DNA from: CADEED01 sp964444835
GTDB taxonomy: Bacteria; Pseudomonadota; Gammaproteobacteria; Steroidobacterales; Steroidobacteraceae
Assembly (NCBI GenBank): GCA_964444835.1
Contig: CAYUIT010000001.1
Span: 248,001 to 312,000 of the forward strand
DNA: 64,000 nucleotides
Direction: 5' to 3'
Below, in pieces: positions 42,437-50,956 of the stretch. A program made the position numbers and the translations under genes. The stretch's first letter is position 1, and the number at the start of each line of letters is the position of its first letter. The notes under the pieces were generated by a model. It saw only the letters and a program-made list of their open reading frames with translations. It was not told where the DNA came from and made no database searches.

Positions 42437-42982
42437 ATGGTCACTGCGGAGGAGCTCGACGCCGAATTGCCGCAGACGCAATGCACGCGCTGCGGTTTCA
42501 ACGGTTGCGCGCCGTACGCGGCGGCGATCGTGCGCGGCGACGCCGAGATCAATCAATGCCCACCAGGAGGCGCAGCGACGATCGAGCGGTTAGCGCGCCT
42601 GACCGGCCGCCCTGCGCGGCCGCTGAACCCCCACCATGGTGTCGAGATGCCGGCTCGCGTGGCCGTGATCGACGAAACACGCTGCATCGGCTGCGCAAAG
42701 TGTTTGCCACCCTGCCCGGTCGATGCCATCGTCGGAGCCGGTCGCTATATGCACACCGTGCTCGCGGATCTCTGCACTGGCTGTGAGCTGTGCATCGCGC
42801 CGTGCCCGGTGGATTGCATCCGCATGGAGCTGCGCGCTGTCGCGACCGGTGCGAGCCCGCAGGAACCGACACCGGCAGAGAATCGCGCGCGGTTTGCGGC
42901 ACACTCGCAGCGCATCGAGCGACGCGCGGCGGAGCGAGCTGCGTTGTTAGCAGCGAAGAAAAGCGAAGCGCACGCACCATGA
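42437..42982 (+). CDS. RnfB-like ferredoxin protein without membrane anchor
   Basis: A 181-residue protein. The N-terminal part carries the RnfB 4Fe-4S domain (QTQCTRCGFNGCAPYA, then INQCPPGG), and two classic ferredoxin clusters follow (CIGCAKCLPPCPVDAI and CTGCELCIAPCPVDCI). The usual RnfB N-terminal membrane helix is absent, and no other Rnf subunit is nearby. A basic, alanine-rich helix ends the protein. It overlaps nth by four bases, so a link to the iron-sulfur enzyme endonuclease III is possible; rnfB-nth adjacency is also known in bacteria with full rnf operons. Confidence 0.86.
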   Translation: MVTAEELDAELPQTQCTRCGFNGCAPYAAAIVRGDAEINQCPPGGAATIERLARLTGRPARPLNPHHGVEMPARVAVIDETRCIGCAKCLPPCPVDAIVGAGRYMHTVLADLCTGCELCIAPCPVDCIRMELRAVATGASPQEPTPAENRARFAAHSQRIERRAAERAALLAAKKSEAHAP

Positions 42983-43611
42983 ACCCAGACAAGCGACGCC
43001 AGATCTTCGAGCGCTGGCGCAAGGCGAATCCACATCCGACCACGGAGCTCGAGTACCGCACGCCGTTTGAGCTCTTGATCGCCGTGATCCTTTCGGCGCA
43101 GGCGACCGACAAAAGTGTCAACGCAGCCACGCGCAAGCTTTTCCCGATCGCTAACACGCCTGCTCAGCTCGCGGCACTCGGCGTGGACGGCATTGGTCCC
43201 TACATCAAAACGATCGGCCTCTGGAACGCGAAGGCGAAAAACGTCATCGCCACGTGCCAGATCTTGCTCGCACAGCACGGTGGCGAAGTACCGCGCGAGC
43301 GCGAGGCGCTCGAGGCGCTACCGGGTGTGGGCCGCAAAACAGCGAATGTCGTCCTCAACACGGCGTTTGGCGAACCGACCATCGCGGTCGATACGCACAT
43401 TTTTCGAGTAGCAAATCGTACCAAGCTCGCGCCGGGCAAGACGCCGCTCGCCGTCGAGCGCGGCCTACTCAAGTTCACGCCGGATGAGTTCAAACAGGAT
43501 GCTCACCACTGGCTCATCCTGCATGGGCGCTATGTCTGCAAAGCGCTCAAGCCCAACTGCCCTGCGTGCTTGATTGCCGACCTCTGCGAGTACGGGCGCA
43601 AGACCCGATGA
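42979..43611 (+). CDS. nth: endonuclease III
   Basis: A 210-residue DNA glycosylase/AP lyase that removes oxidised pyrimidines. The helix-hairpin-helix is LEALPGVGRKTANVV with the catalytic lysine, the catalytic aspartate is in AVDTHIFRVANR, and the 4Fe-4S cluster ligands are in CKALKPNCPACLIADLC. ATG at 42979 overlaps the RnfB-like stop; the longer frame upstream lies inside that gene. The next start overlaps the nth stop. Confidence 0.96.
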   Translation: MNPDKRRQIFERWRKANPHPTTELEYRTPFELLIAVILSAQATDKSVNAATRKLFPIANTPAQLAALGVDGIGPYIKTIGLWNAKAKNVIATCQILLAQHGGEVPREREALEALPGVGRKTANVVLNTAFGEPTIAVDTHIFRVANRTKLAPGKTPLAVERGLLKFTPDEFKQDAHHWLILHGRYVCKALKPNCPACLIADLCEYGRKTR

Positions 43612-44054
43612 TCTTCGGCGACCGCAATCGCAATCAATTGCGCCAAGCGTACGTGCAGGCTTGGCAAAAGTTCCGCGCCGGTCAACCCTTGGAGCCGCTC
43701 GAGCGGCAGATTGCGGCTGTCATTGCCGAGCATCCGGAGTATCACGCGCTGCTCGAGCGCGAAGCGCAAGCACTCGCGGCTGAGTTCACACCGGAGCACG
43801 GCCAGCAGAATCCGTTCCTGCACATGGGTCTGCATCTCGCCATTCGTGAGCAGGTCGCGACCGATCGCCCGGCGGGTATCGCCGCAGTGCATACCCGCCT
43901 CACCGCTCGCGTGGGATCGGCTCTCGAAGCCGAGCACCGCATGTTTGAGGTGCTCGGCGAGGTGCTGTGGCAGGCGCAACGCAGTGGCCGGATGCCAGAC
44001 GAGCAAGGCTATTTGCAGCGTCTGCAGGCCCTCGCGGGAATGCCCTCAGTCTGA
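43608..44054 (+). CDS. DUF1841 family protein
   Basis: A 148-residue all-helical cytoplasmic protein of the DUF1841 family, recognisable by MIFGDRNRNQLRQAYVQAW at the start and NPFLHMGLHLAIREQVATDRP's core HMGLHLAIREQ in the middle. Function is unknown. It starts within the nth stop codon (ATGA), and the order nth-DUF1841 is conserved in several Gammaproteobacteria, so co-translation is expected. Confidence 0.87.
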   Translation: MIFGDRNRNQLRQAYVQAWQKFRAGQPLEPLERQIAAVIAEHPEYHALLEREAQALAAEFTPEHGQQNPFLHMGLHLAIREQVATDRPAGIAAVHTRLTARVGSALEAEHRMFEVLGEVLWQAQRSGRMPDEQGYLQRLQALAGMPSV

Positions 44055-44143
44055 GAACTCCGTCACAGGGCTAGCTCAAGCGAAGCCTCCGCAGGCCGAC
44101 AACGAATGCAGGAACCGTTCGTGATCGGTCGGGAGAGAGTGCT

Positions 44144-45571
44144 ATGTCCGTGGCATCCGCGAAACTGCGCGCGTTGCCGACCGTGGCGACGGTCGGCGCG
44201 GCGAGCGTTCGTGGCCAGGTTCGCGAATCGGACCCCGTGTTCGTCGGCCCACACTACGCCACGGTCGACGCCCTGCTCAGCGCCGTCGAAATCGCTGACG
44301 CGATCATTCTCCAAACGCGAGATCAGAGCCTGCGCGACCATTGGCTTGCGCAGCTTCGGCGCGATCCGCGCTACGGATTGACGCCGCTCCTGGTTGCTGC
44401 GTCGGCATCGTTGCCGCCGGAGAGCCTCGCCGATGGCGACTATCTCGTCGCCGACCAAGCCTATCGCACGATTGCCGAGATTCGCGATCGGACCTTGTCG
44501 CTCCCCAATGAGTCGCTGACTGATTCAGAGGCGCGCCTGATCGGCTATCTATTCACGCGTCCTAACAAGATGCTGGTGCCGCTCGCAGACTGGCGTAACG
44601 AGCACCTCTATCGCTATCCGCTGCTCGAAGCCTTCGATAACGGCGGTCTCGACAGCTTCGAGTGGATCCAAACGCTGCTGCGGCGTCGCTTGATCGAGCC
44701 CGTTCAACTGATCGATCGCATTCGCACTTGCCCGAGTTGCCGCGGGGCGCACTTGAGCTATGTGGATCTGTGTGCAAGTTGCGGCCACATCGACATCGCC
44801 GAGACGATCTTCCTGCACTGCTATACCTGCGGCCATGTGGAGCCGCAGGATGACTTCCTCGATGCGGACGGCCTCGGCTGCCCGAAGTGCCACGCGCGCT
44901 TGCGGCACATCGGCGTCGATTACGACCGCGCCCTGGAGACCTACGCGTGCAACGCCTGCTCGGCGCGCTTTGCCGATCCGGATATCAAGGCACGGTGCCT
45001 GCACTGTGAGACGAAGCATGCGACCACGGACTTGCTCGAGCAGCCTATCCATACCTACAAGCTGTCGGCGGCGGGCAATCTCGCCGCGCGCACTGGCAAC
45101 GTCGGCGATCTATTCTCACTCATCGACGATGCGAACGGCGCGCACCCGGCCTACTTCGAACGTACGCTCGACTGGTTGTTAGCGATCAGTACGCGCCATA
45201 CTGAAGTGCAGTTCGGCGTACTGTGCATTCAACTCGGCAACTTACGTGAATTGATTGACAGCACCTCCCGCGGGCGGGCCGCCCAGATCATGGATCACTT
45301 CGCGCGGCGTTTGCGCGAGCTCGTGCGGTCGACCGACATCCTCATGCGCAGCGACGAGCGTCACTGCTGGCTGCTGCTGCCGCAGACTCCCCCTGCGGGT
45401 CTGGCCGTTTTGAAGAGCCGTGTCGAAGCCTTGCCAGAGGCGGTAAAGGAAGACGGTGCGATGCGCCTCGACGTCAAGGTCGCAGCGATTGCCTCGCAGG
45501 ATCTGGGTGATCGCCGAGTCGCGGCCAAAGTCCTGATGAGCGAGATGCAAGGGACGTTCGCCCATGGCTAA
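44144..45571 (+). CDS. cysteine-pair-rich protein with degenerate GGDEF domain (TackOD1-like)
   Basis: A 475-residue cytoplasmic protein in three parts. Residues about 25-110 have a receiver-like look (ADAIILQTRDQSLRDHW, then TPLLVAA) without a clear phospho-acceptor. Residues 196-288 carry six CxxC pairs (196/199, 210/213, 226/229, 246/249, 269/272, 285/288), enough for three zinc ribbons; this resembles the TackOD1 output domain, a naming I hold with moderate confidence. Residues about 330-470 fold like a GGDEF domain, but the active-site loop reads RSDERH, so no cyclic-di-GMP synthesis is expected. A gggagaga ribosome-binding site precedes the ATG, and the stop overlaps the next gene by eight bases. 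It probably regulates the polysaccharide synthase that follows. Confidence 0.78.
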   Translation: MSVASAKLRALPTVATVGAASVRGQVRESDPVFVGPHYATVDALLSAVEIADAIILQTRDQSLRDHWLAQLRRDPRYGLTPLLVAASASLPPESLADGDYLVADQAYRTIAEIRDRTLSLPNESLTDSEARLIGYLFTRPNKMLVPLADWRNEHLYRYPLLEAFDNGGLDSFEWIQTLLRRRLIEPVQLIDRIRTCPSCRGAHLSYVDLCASCGHIDIAETIFLHCYTCGHVEPQDDFLDADGLGCPKCHARLRHIGVDYDRALETYACNACSARFADPDIKARCLHCETKHATTDLLEQPIHTYKLSAAGNLAARTGNVGDLFSLIDDANGAHPAYFERTLDWLLAISTRHTEVQFGVLCIQLGNLRELIDSTSRGRAAQIMDHFARRLRELVRSTDILMRSDERHCWLLLPQTPPAGLAVLKSRVEALPEAVKEDGAMRLDVKVAAIASQDLGDRRVAAKVLMSEMQGTFAHG

Positions 45572-46901
45572 CGACTTACAAATCGCTTGGCTCACCGTCA
45601 CCCAGATGGTGCACGACTCGTGGAATTCCGAGTGGCAAGACGTCGCGATGCGCTTCTTCCCATTCGTAATGCTGTTTGAGATGCCGATTCAGATCGCCGT
45701 AATGCTCGGCGCCTTACGCTATTGGTGGCGCAAGCGCAATGAGGTCGAGCGCTCGCAGCCGTACGCGCCGCGAGTGACCTGCATCATCACTTGCTACTCC
45801 GAGGGCGACGACGTTCGCAAAACCATCTCGTCACTGACGGAGCAGCTCTATCCAGGCCCGATCGACATGCTGGCGGTCGTCGACGGCGCGCATCGCAACC
45901 AGGCCACCGCCGACGCCGTGCGCTCGATGGTAGCCGAGGTGAATCGCCGACCGCTGCGGCACGTCGAACTCGTGGCGAAAACACAGCGGGGTGGACGCGT
46001 ATCGAGCTTGAACCAAGGCCTGGCATTAGCGCGCGGCGAGATCGTGTTGGCCCTCGACGGCGATACCTCGTTCGACAACGACATGATTCGCAACATCACG
46101 CGCCATTTCGCCGACCCGAATGTTGTTGCGGTGTCCGGGAACCTGCGCGTGCGCAACGCCCTGAAGACGATCGTCACGCGACTGCAGGCGCTGGAATACA
46201 TGCTGTCGATTCACCTGAGTCGCACGGGTCTCGATCAGTTCAACGCCGTCAACAATGTCTCTGGTGCCTTCGGTGCGTTTCGCGCGGATTTCGTTCGCAA
46301 GATCGGCGGCTGGGACTCGGGCACCGCCGAGGATCTGGACATCACGTTGCGAATCAAGAAGTACTTCAAGCGACACCCGAATCTCCGCATTCGCTTCGAG
46401 CCGCGTGCCGTCGGCCATACAGACGCGCCAGAGAAGCTGTCGCAGTTCCTCAATCAGCGGCTGCGCTGGGACGGCGACCTGTCGTATCTCTATCTGCGCA
46501 AGTACCGCCACGCGCTGCGGCCGGGACTGATGGGCTGGACGAACTTCGCCGCGCTCGTCTGGACAGGGTTCTTCTTCCAGCTCGCACTCCCGTTCGTCGT
46601 GCTCGCCTACATGACGCTCGTATTCTGGCTGTACGAACCCGGATTCGTGATCGGCGTACTCGCATTCATCTATCTGTTCTACTGGTTGCTCACCGTCGTC
46701 ATGTACGCCCAGTACCTGCTCACGATCTCCGAGCGTCCGCGTTACGACCTCGGCTTCTGGTGGGTAACCCTGCTATTCCCAGCGTTCGCTTTCATTACAC
46801 GCGTGTGGAATGCGCTCGCAACCTTGTCGGAGATGTTGCTCAAATCGCACCTCGATTCATCGATGGCGCCTTGGTGGGTACTGCGAAAGACGAAGTACTA
46901 A
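45564..46901 (+). CDS. processive family 2 glycosyltransferase (polysaccharide synthase)
   Basis: A 445-residue inner-membrane synthase of the cellulose/hyaluronan synthase type. One N-terminal hydrophobic segment (about 28-50) precedes the GT2 catalytic domain; DGD at 165-167 is the metal-binding motif, AED at 255-257 stands where TED is usual, and QRLRW at 298-302 is the QxxRW motif of processive enzymes. Four or so C-terminal helices would form the translocation channel. There is no PilZ domain, so direct cyclic-di-GMP activation as in BcsA is not expected. The product cannot be predicted. It overlaps the upstream gene by eight bases and abuts the next by one. Confidence 0.88.
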   Translation: MANDLQIAWLTVTQMVHDSWNSEWQDVAMRFFPFVMLFEMPIQIAVMLGALRYWWRKRNEVERSQPYAPRVTCIITCYSEGDDVRKTISSLTEQLYPGPIDMLAVVDGAHRNQATADAVRSMVAEVNRRPLRHVELVAKTQRGGRVSSLNQGLALARGEIVLALDGDTSFDNDMIRNITRHFADPNVVAVSGNLRVRNALKTIVTRLQALEYMLSIHLSRTGLDQFNAVNNVSGAFGAFRADFVRKIGGWDSGTAEDLDITLRIKKYFKRHPNLRIRFEPRAVGHTDAPEKLSQFLNQRLRWDGDLSYLYLRKYRHALRPGLMGWTNFAALVWTGFFFQLALPFVVLAYMTLVFWLYEPGFVIGVLAFIYLFYWLLTVVMYAQYLLTISERPRYDLGFWWVTLLFPAFAFITRVWNALATLSEMLLKSHLDSSMAPWWVLRKTKY

Positions 46902-46902
46902 C

Positions 46903-48969
46903 ATGCGTCACCTCGTAGCCATACTCGCCTTGTGCTGTTCGACCCATGCGGTAGCAGAGTCGTTAGCCGTCATCCAGACGCTCGAGGGTTTCGAAGCGCG
47001 TCTACGCTCGAGCGCTGCATTCCAAGGCTCGCACAGCGCGAACGGAGTGTGGCGCGCGCCCGACGCTGCGCTCGCCCAAGCGCTACCTGGTGCGGCTCTG
47101 TTTGCCGGAACCTCGTTGTCGTCGATCGACGAAGTGGTCGATATCGGTCGCAGCCGCTCGTACGATCAAGTCGCGCTGTCGGCGGGCGTCCGCATTCCGC
47201 TGCTCGGGAGTCGCGCGCGCTATCGCGAGGAACTCGACGAGTCAGCGCTCAACGATACGGTTCGTGAGGCGGAGCGTGAACTGCGACGTCGTGAGGCACT
47301 CACCGTCGTCCGACAGGCGTACCTCGACTACTGGTCTGCGCGCGAACGTCGTGCACTGGCGCAGGAGTTCCTGCGCGATCGGCCAACCCTTGAAACCGTA
47401 TTGCGACGGCGCACGGCCGCAGGCTTGCTACTCGAGTCTGACCGCTTGGAGTTCATGGCCGCATTCGAGAGCGCCGCGACTGAGCTCGCACGGGCCGAGG
47501 CCGACGCAAGCGCAGCCGCTGCGGTGCTAACTTCGGTGACGGCGGCGCGTCCAGCCCCGCAAGTGCAAGCACTCGCAGCGCTGTCTGACAAGTGCCTTTC
47601 ATTCGATCTCGATTCGCATCCCGAAGTGCGCGCGCTCGCGGAGCGCGCTGCCTACTTCGCACGTCGCGCGCCAGCATCCGTCTGGCGCCCGCTGAACTCA
47701 GAATTGCGCGTGGGCTACTCCCGCACGGAAGAGCTCGCAACCGGTGCGCCAGGACATGCCGCGTTTGCCAGCCTCACGATCGACTATGCATTTGGCGCCG
47801 CCGACGCACAGGCGCAACGTCACACACAACAACGGGAGGACGCGGAGCAACGCTGGGCGCTGCGTCGACAGCAGCTCACCCTCGAGGTCGAGCGACTGCG
47901 CGCGAGGCGAACCGTGATCGCGCAAGCCATGCGGCTCGCGCAGCAAGCCCGAGCGGCAGCCGACCTCAAACACCGCGAGCGAAGCTTGCGCGCAGCAAAA
48001 CTCGCGGGCGATGTCATCGAGCAGCGACAGCAATCTCGCTATGCGCTTTATCGCGCGCAACTCGCCGAGCACGCCGCTCTTCGCGAGCAATGGGAATGGC
48101 AAATCGCGGCGACCGCGTTCGCCGAATCGGGGTGCTACGAAGCCACACCTGCCGCCCCAACCGTTACGGTAAACGTCGCGCAAGACGCCGTTCGTGGCTT
48201 GTTCGTTTGGTCGCCGGCTCAGTTACTGGCAGCACTCGAACCCGATGCCGCGCCCACGGTCTGGCAACGCCTCGATGCCTTGAAGGTACGGCGCCTGCTG
48301 TTGTCGTTTGATGCGACCGAACTCGCGCAGTGGCGCCGCGACCCTGCGCGACTGGCTGCTGCGATCGGCGCACTGCACGCGCGCGGCTTCCGTGTCGAAT
48401 GGTTGTTAGGCGAGCCGCGATGGATGTTGCCCGACGAGCGCGCCACACTGTTGCAGTTAATCGATTCCTTCGCGGCGTTGCGCTTCGATGCGATTCACCT
48501 AGACCTCGAGCCCAATCAACTTGACCCGCAAGGCGGCGACGGCCGGGAGTACTTGGACGACCTTCTCGACACACTCCGCGCGGTGCGTGCGCGGATCGCG
48601 AGCCCCATCGGGCTCAGCATACATCCGCGCTATCTGTCGCTGGCCGTCGAAGGAAAAGCATTCGGCGAGCAATTGGTGGCGCTCGAGATCGAGCCGACCT
48701 TGATGATCTATGTCGCGAATCCGACGCGTGTCGCTGAGATTGCAGCGCCACTGCGCGAGCGCTGGCCGGAGCTGCCGCGTCGCGTCGCGGTGAGCTTGGA
48801 GTACGAACTCGATGCAGAACACAGCGTCGAGCATCTATCGCCGCAGGCGCTCGAGGACCATCTCGCGACACTCGAGCGTCAGTTGAGCGATACCGCCTTT
48901 CGCGGTCTGATCCTCCAGCCTTCGACCCAGTGGTTGTATGCCACAGACGCGCGTCCGAGGCAGCCATGA
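46903..48969 (+). CDS. TolC-like outer-membrane channel fused to putative glycoside hydrolase
   Basis: A 688-residue exported protein (signal peptide LVAILALCCSTHAVA). Residues about 25-420 have the TolC duplicated pattern: long Ala/Glu/Arg-rich helices such as VVRQAYLDYWSARERRALAQ and, in the second half, HPEVRALAERAAYFARR, with strand-like breaks (AFASLTIDYAFG) where the barrel would be. From about 427 (QDAVRGLFVW) the sequence changes to a barrel-like domain with alternating strands and helices and an acidic strand end D529-A-I-H-L-D534-L-E536-P, the pattern of family 18-like glycosidase active sites. A channel that also carries a glycosidase would export and trim polysaccharide. I know of no named family with this order. 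Confidence 0.75.
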   Translation: MRHLVAILALCCSTHAVAESLAVIQTLEGFEARLRSSAAFQGSHSANGVWRAPDAALAQALPGAALFAGTSLSSIDEVVDIGRSRSYDQVALSAGVRIPLLGSRARYREELDESALNDTVREAERELRRREALTVVRQAYLDYWSARERRALAQEFLRDRPTLETVLRRRTAAGLLLESDRLEFMAAFESAATELARAEADASAAAAVLTSVTAARPAPQVQALAALSDKCLSFDLDSHPEVRALAERAAYFARRAPASVWRPLNSELRVGYSRTEELATGAPGHAAFASLTIDYAFGAADAQAQRHTQQREDAEQRWALRRQQLTLEVERLRARRTVIAQAMRLAQQARAAADLKHRERSLRAAKLAGDVIEQRQQSRYALYRAQLAEHAALREQWEWQIAATAFAESGCYEATPAAPTVTVNVAQDAVRGLFVWSPAQLLAALEPDAAPTVWQRLDALKVRRLLLSFDATELAQWRRDPARLAAAIGALHARGFRVEWLLGEPRWMLPDERATLLQLIDSFAALRFDAIHLDLEPNQLDPQGGDGREYLDDLLDTLRAVRARIASPIGLSIHPRYLSLAVEGKAFGEQLVALEIEPTLMIYVANPTRVAEIAAPLRERWPELPRRVAVSLEYELDAEHSVEHLSPQALEDHLATLERQLSDTAFRGLILQPSTQWLYATDARPRQP

Positions 48970-50033
48970 AGATTCGATTCTCGCGCGAGGCTCGTAGCCA
49001 CCCCGAAGGCATTGCTGGCCTCAAGGTACCGTACGCCGCTGCAAAGCGTGGCGCCCCACAATGGCGTTGGTACTTGATCTTAACGATCGTGGCGAGCCCC
49101 GCCGTATTGCTGATCCTAGGCATGTTAGGCGGCTTCTTGACTCGCAGCGCACAAGGCAGCGTCGCGCTCGATCAGATGGAAGTACGGGCACTCGCAAGCG
49201 GCGTCGTCACGGAGGTGCGGGTCGAGCCCGGGCTCGTCGTCAAGGTCGGAGACGAACTAGTGACGACGCGGCCACCCGATGCCGTCGCTGCACCGGTTGG
49301 CCGCAGCACGACCCGCACGAGCACGCTCGAACGCAGCAGCGAGACGGGGCCCGATGCGACCGAACTCGCGCTGAAGGCACGGAGCTTGCGCTTGGCACAA
49401 GAACGTCGCGACTCGATCGCCAGCCTGCTCCGCGACGGTGCTGCCACCCGAGCGGAACTGCGCGAGGCTGACATCGCACTGAACCTCGCGGCTGAGGCGT
49501 ACGTGGTCGCGCAACGCGCTGCGGGGGCGCGCGTGCGTCCCGCCCGCACGCGCGACACCACAGTAACCGTCGAAGCAGATGCCGATGCCGTCGCCACGGC
49601 AAACCCAGCACCGTTCGACGGCCAGGTGTTGGACGTATTCGTCTCACCCGGTGAGATCATCCGGGCCGGGGATCCGCTCGTATTGTTAGGACGCAATCAG
49701 GATCCCAAGGTGATTGCCTATGTACCGCCTACCTTCGCCACGCGAGTGACGCCGGGAACGCCGGCGACGATCTTGTTTGCTGACGGCTCCCGCTCGTTGG
49801 CCGCCGTAGCCGAGCCGGCGCGTGTCACGCGTCGTATGCCTGCCGATTTGGTCGACAACTTCGGCATGCGACCCATGATGGTCGTGCTCAAGCTATCGAC
49901 ACAAGATGCTTGGCCCGCATCGCAGACGATTCACGGCATGCCTGTCGGCATTCGCTTTCATTACGGGTGGGAAAACTCGACGGTCGGCGCGTGGTTCAGC
50001 CCCGTGCTCAATCTGCTCACGAGCGCACCGTAG
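48966..50033 (+). CDS. HlyD/Alg44-like periplasmic adaptor
   Basis: A 355-residue membrane fusion protein. One N-terminal helix (about 33-58, YLILTIVASPAVLLILGML) anchors it, followed by a split biotinyl-lipoyl-like domain (MEVRALASGVVTEVRVEPG and APFDGQVLDVFVSPGEII) around a helical hairpin (about 110-180) and a beta-barrel region. This is the HlyD/EmrA layout and resembles the periplasmic part of Alg44, but the cytoplasmic PilZ domain of Alg44 is missing. The ATG overlaps the previous stop by four bases. It should bridge the synthase in the inner membrane and the TolC-like channel. Confidence 0.85.
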   Translation: MKIRFSREARSHPEGIAGLKVPYAAAKRGAPQWRWYLILTIVASPAVLLILGMLGGFLTRSAQGSVALDQMEVRALASGVVTEVRVEPGLVVKVGDELVTTRPPDAVAAPVGRSTTRTSTLERSSETGPDATELALKARSLRLAQERRDSIASLLRDGAATRAELREADIALNLAAEAYVVAQRAAGARVRPARTRDTTVTVEADADAVATANPAPFDGQVLDVFVSPGEIIRAGDPLVLLGRNQDPKVIAYVPPTFATRVTPGTPATILFADGSRSLAAVAEPARVTRRMPADLVDNFGMRPMMVVLKLSTQDAWPASQTIHGMPVGIRFHYGWENSTVGAWFSPVLNLLTSAP

Positions 50034-50115
50034 CTACGCGCCGCGCGCGCGAACGAGCTATTCGGTACACTGCCGTGCCGAAATTGCTTCGCGTCACAGG
50101 TTGGGCTGCTAGCTC

Positions 50116-50946
50116 GTGGATTGGCCGTCGTTCGATCAAAGCACGTGGCTCGCGCTCGTTGCCGTACTCGTACTCACGAGCTTGATTGCTGGTCTTGCCG
50201 CGGGGCTTCTGGGCGTCGGCGGCGGCATCGTCACGGTGCCGATTCTGGAGTACGCATTACATTTCGCGCATGTCCCGCCGTCCGCGACATTGCATGTCGC
50301 TGTTGCGACCTCGCTCGCGACGATCATCCCAACAGCCATTGCCTCGAGCCGTGCGCATCATAAGCGAGGGTCGATCGACGCATCACTGGCACGCACCTGG
50401 GCTGTTCCGATGTTGTTAGGCGCTCTCGTCGGCAGCCTGCTCGCAGCCTACGCGCCAGCGCGCGCTTTGGCAGCGGTCTTTGGCGCCGTGGCGCTCATAG
50501 TGGCTGGCAAAATGCTTTTTTTGTCAGACGAGTGGCGACTAGCGTCACAGGCCCCACGCGGCTGGGCTGGCGGCTTGGCGGCCACCGCCATCGGCGGCAT
50601 CTCCGCGACCATGGGCATCGGCGGCGGCACATTGGCGGTGCCCACCCTCACGCTGTGCGGCATGCCGGTACACCGCGCGGTTGGCACAGCATCGTTCTTT
50701 GGCCTGTTGATTAGCATCCCGGGAACCGTGGGCTACCTACTCGCCCGTCCGGCCGTGGATCTGCCGAGTGGCACGCTCGGTTTCGTGAGTCTCCTCGGCT
50801 TCGCCATCTTGGCACCAGGTGCGACGCTCATGGCACCGCTCGGGGCACGAATCGCGCACGGCTTGAGCCGGCGTGCGTTGTCGGCGGCATTCGGCGTGTT
50901 TCTGCTCGTGGTCGCAGCGCGCATGCTCTATCGCAGCGTGGCATGA
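50116..50946 (+). CDS. TauE/SafE family sulfite/sulfonate exporter-like protein
   Basis: A 276-residue inner-membrane protein with eight or so helices in two inverted halves. Each half has the family glycine motif: GLLGVGGGIVTVPIL and ATMGIGGGTLAVPTL. Members export sulfite, sulfoacetate or related organic anions; the substrate here is not predictable. The GTG start at 50116 is the first in-frame start after the adaptor gene; an 82-base gap separates them, so it need not be part of that operon. Confidence 0.88.
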   Translation: MDWPSFDQSTWLALVAVLVLTSLIAGLAAGLLGVGGGIVTVPILEYALHFAHVPPSATLHVAVATSLATIIPTAIASSRAHHKRGSIDASLARTWAVPMLLGALVGSLLAAYAPARALAAVFGAVALIVAGKMLFLSDEWRLASQAPRGWAGGLAATAIGGISATMGIGGGTLAVPTLTLCGMPVHRAVGTASFFGLLISIPGTVGYLLARPAVDLPSGTLGFVSLLGFAILAPGATLMAPLGARIAHGLSRRALSAAFGVFLLVVAARMLYRSVA

Positions 50947-50956
50947 TCCACACCGC

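Noticed and set aside
45791..46918. Plus-strand open frame of 375 codons overlapping the GT2 gene
   Set aside because: It is a +1 shadow of the synthase; the GT2 frame contains the DGD and QRLRW motifs and the membrane helices, the shadow is almost all Arg, Ala and Pro.
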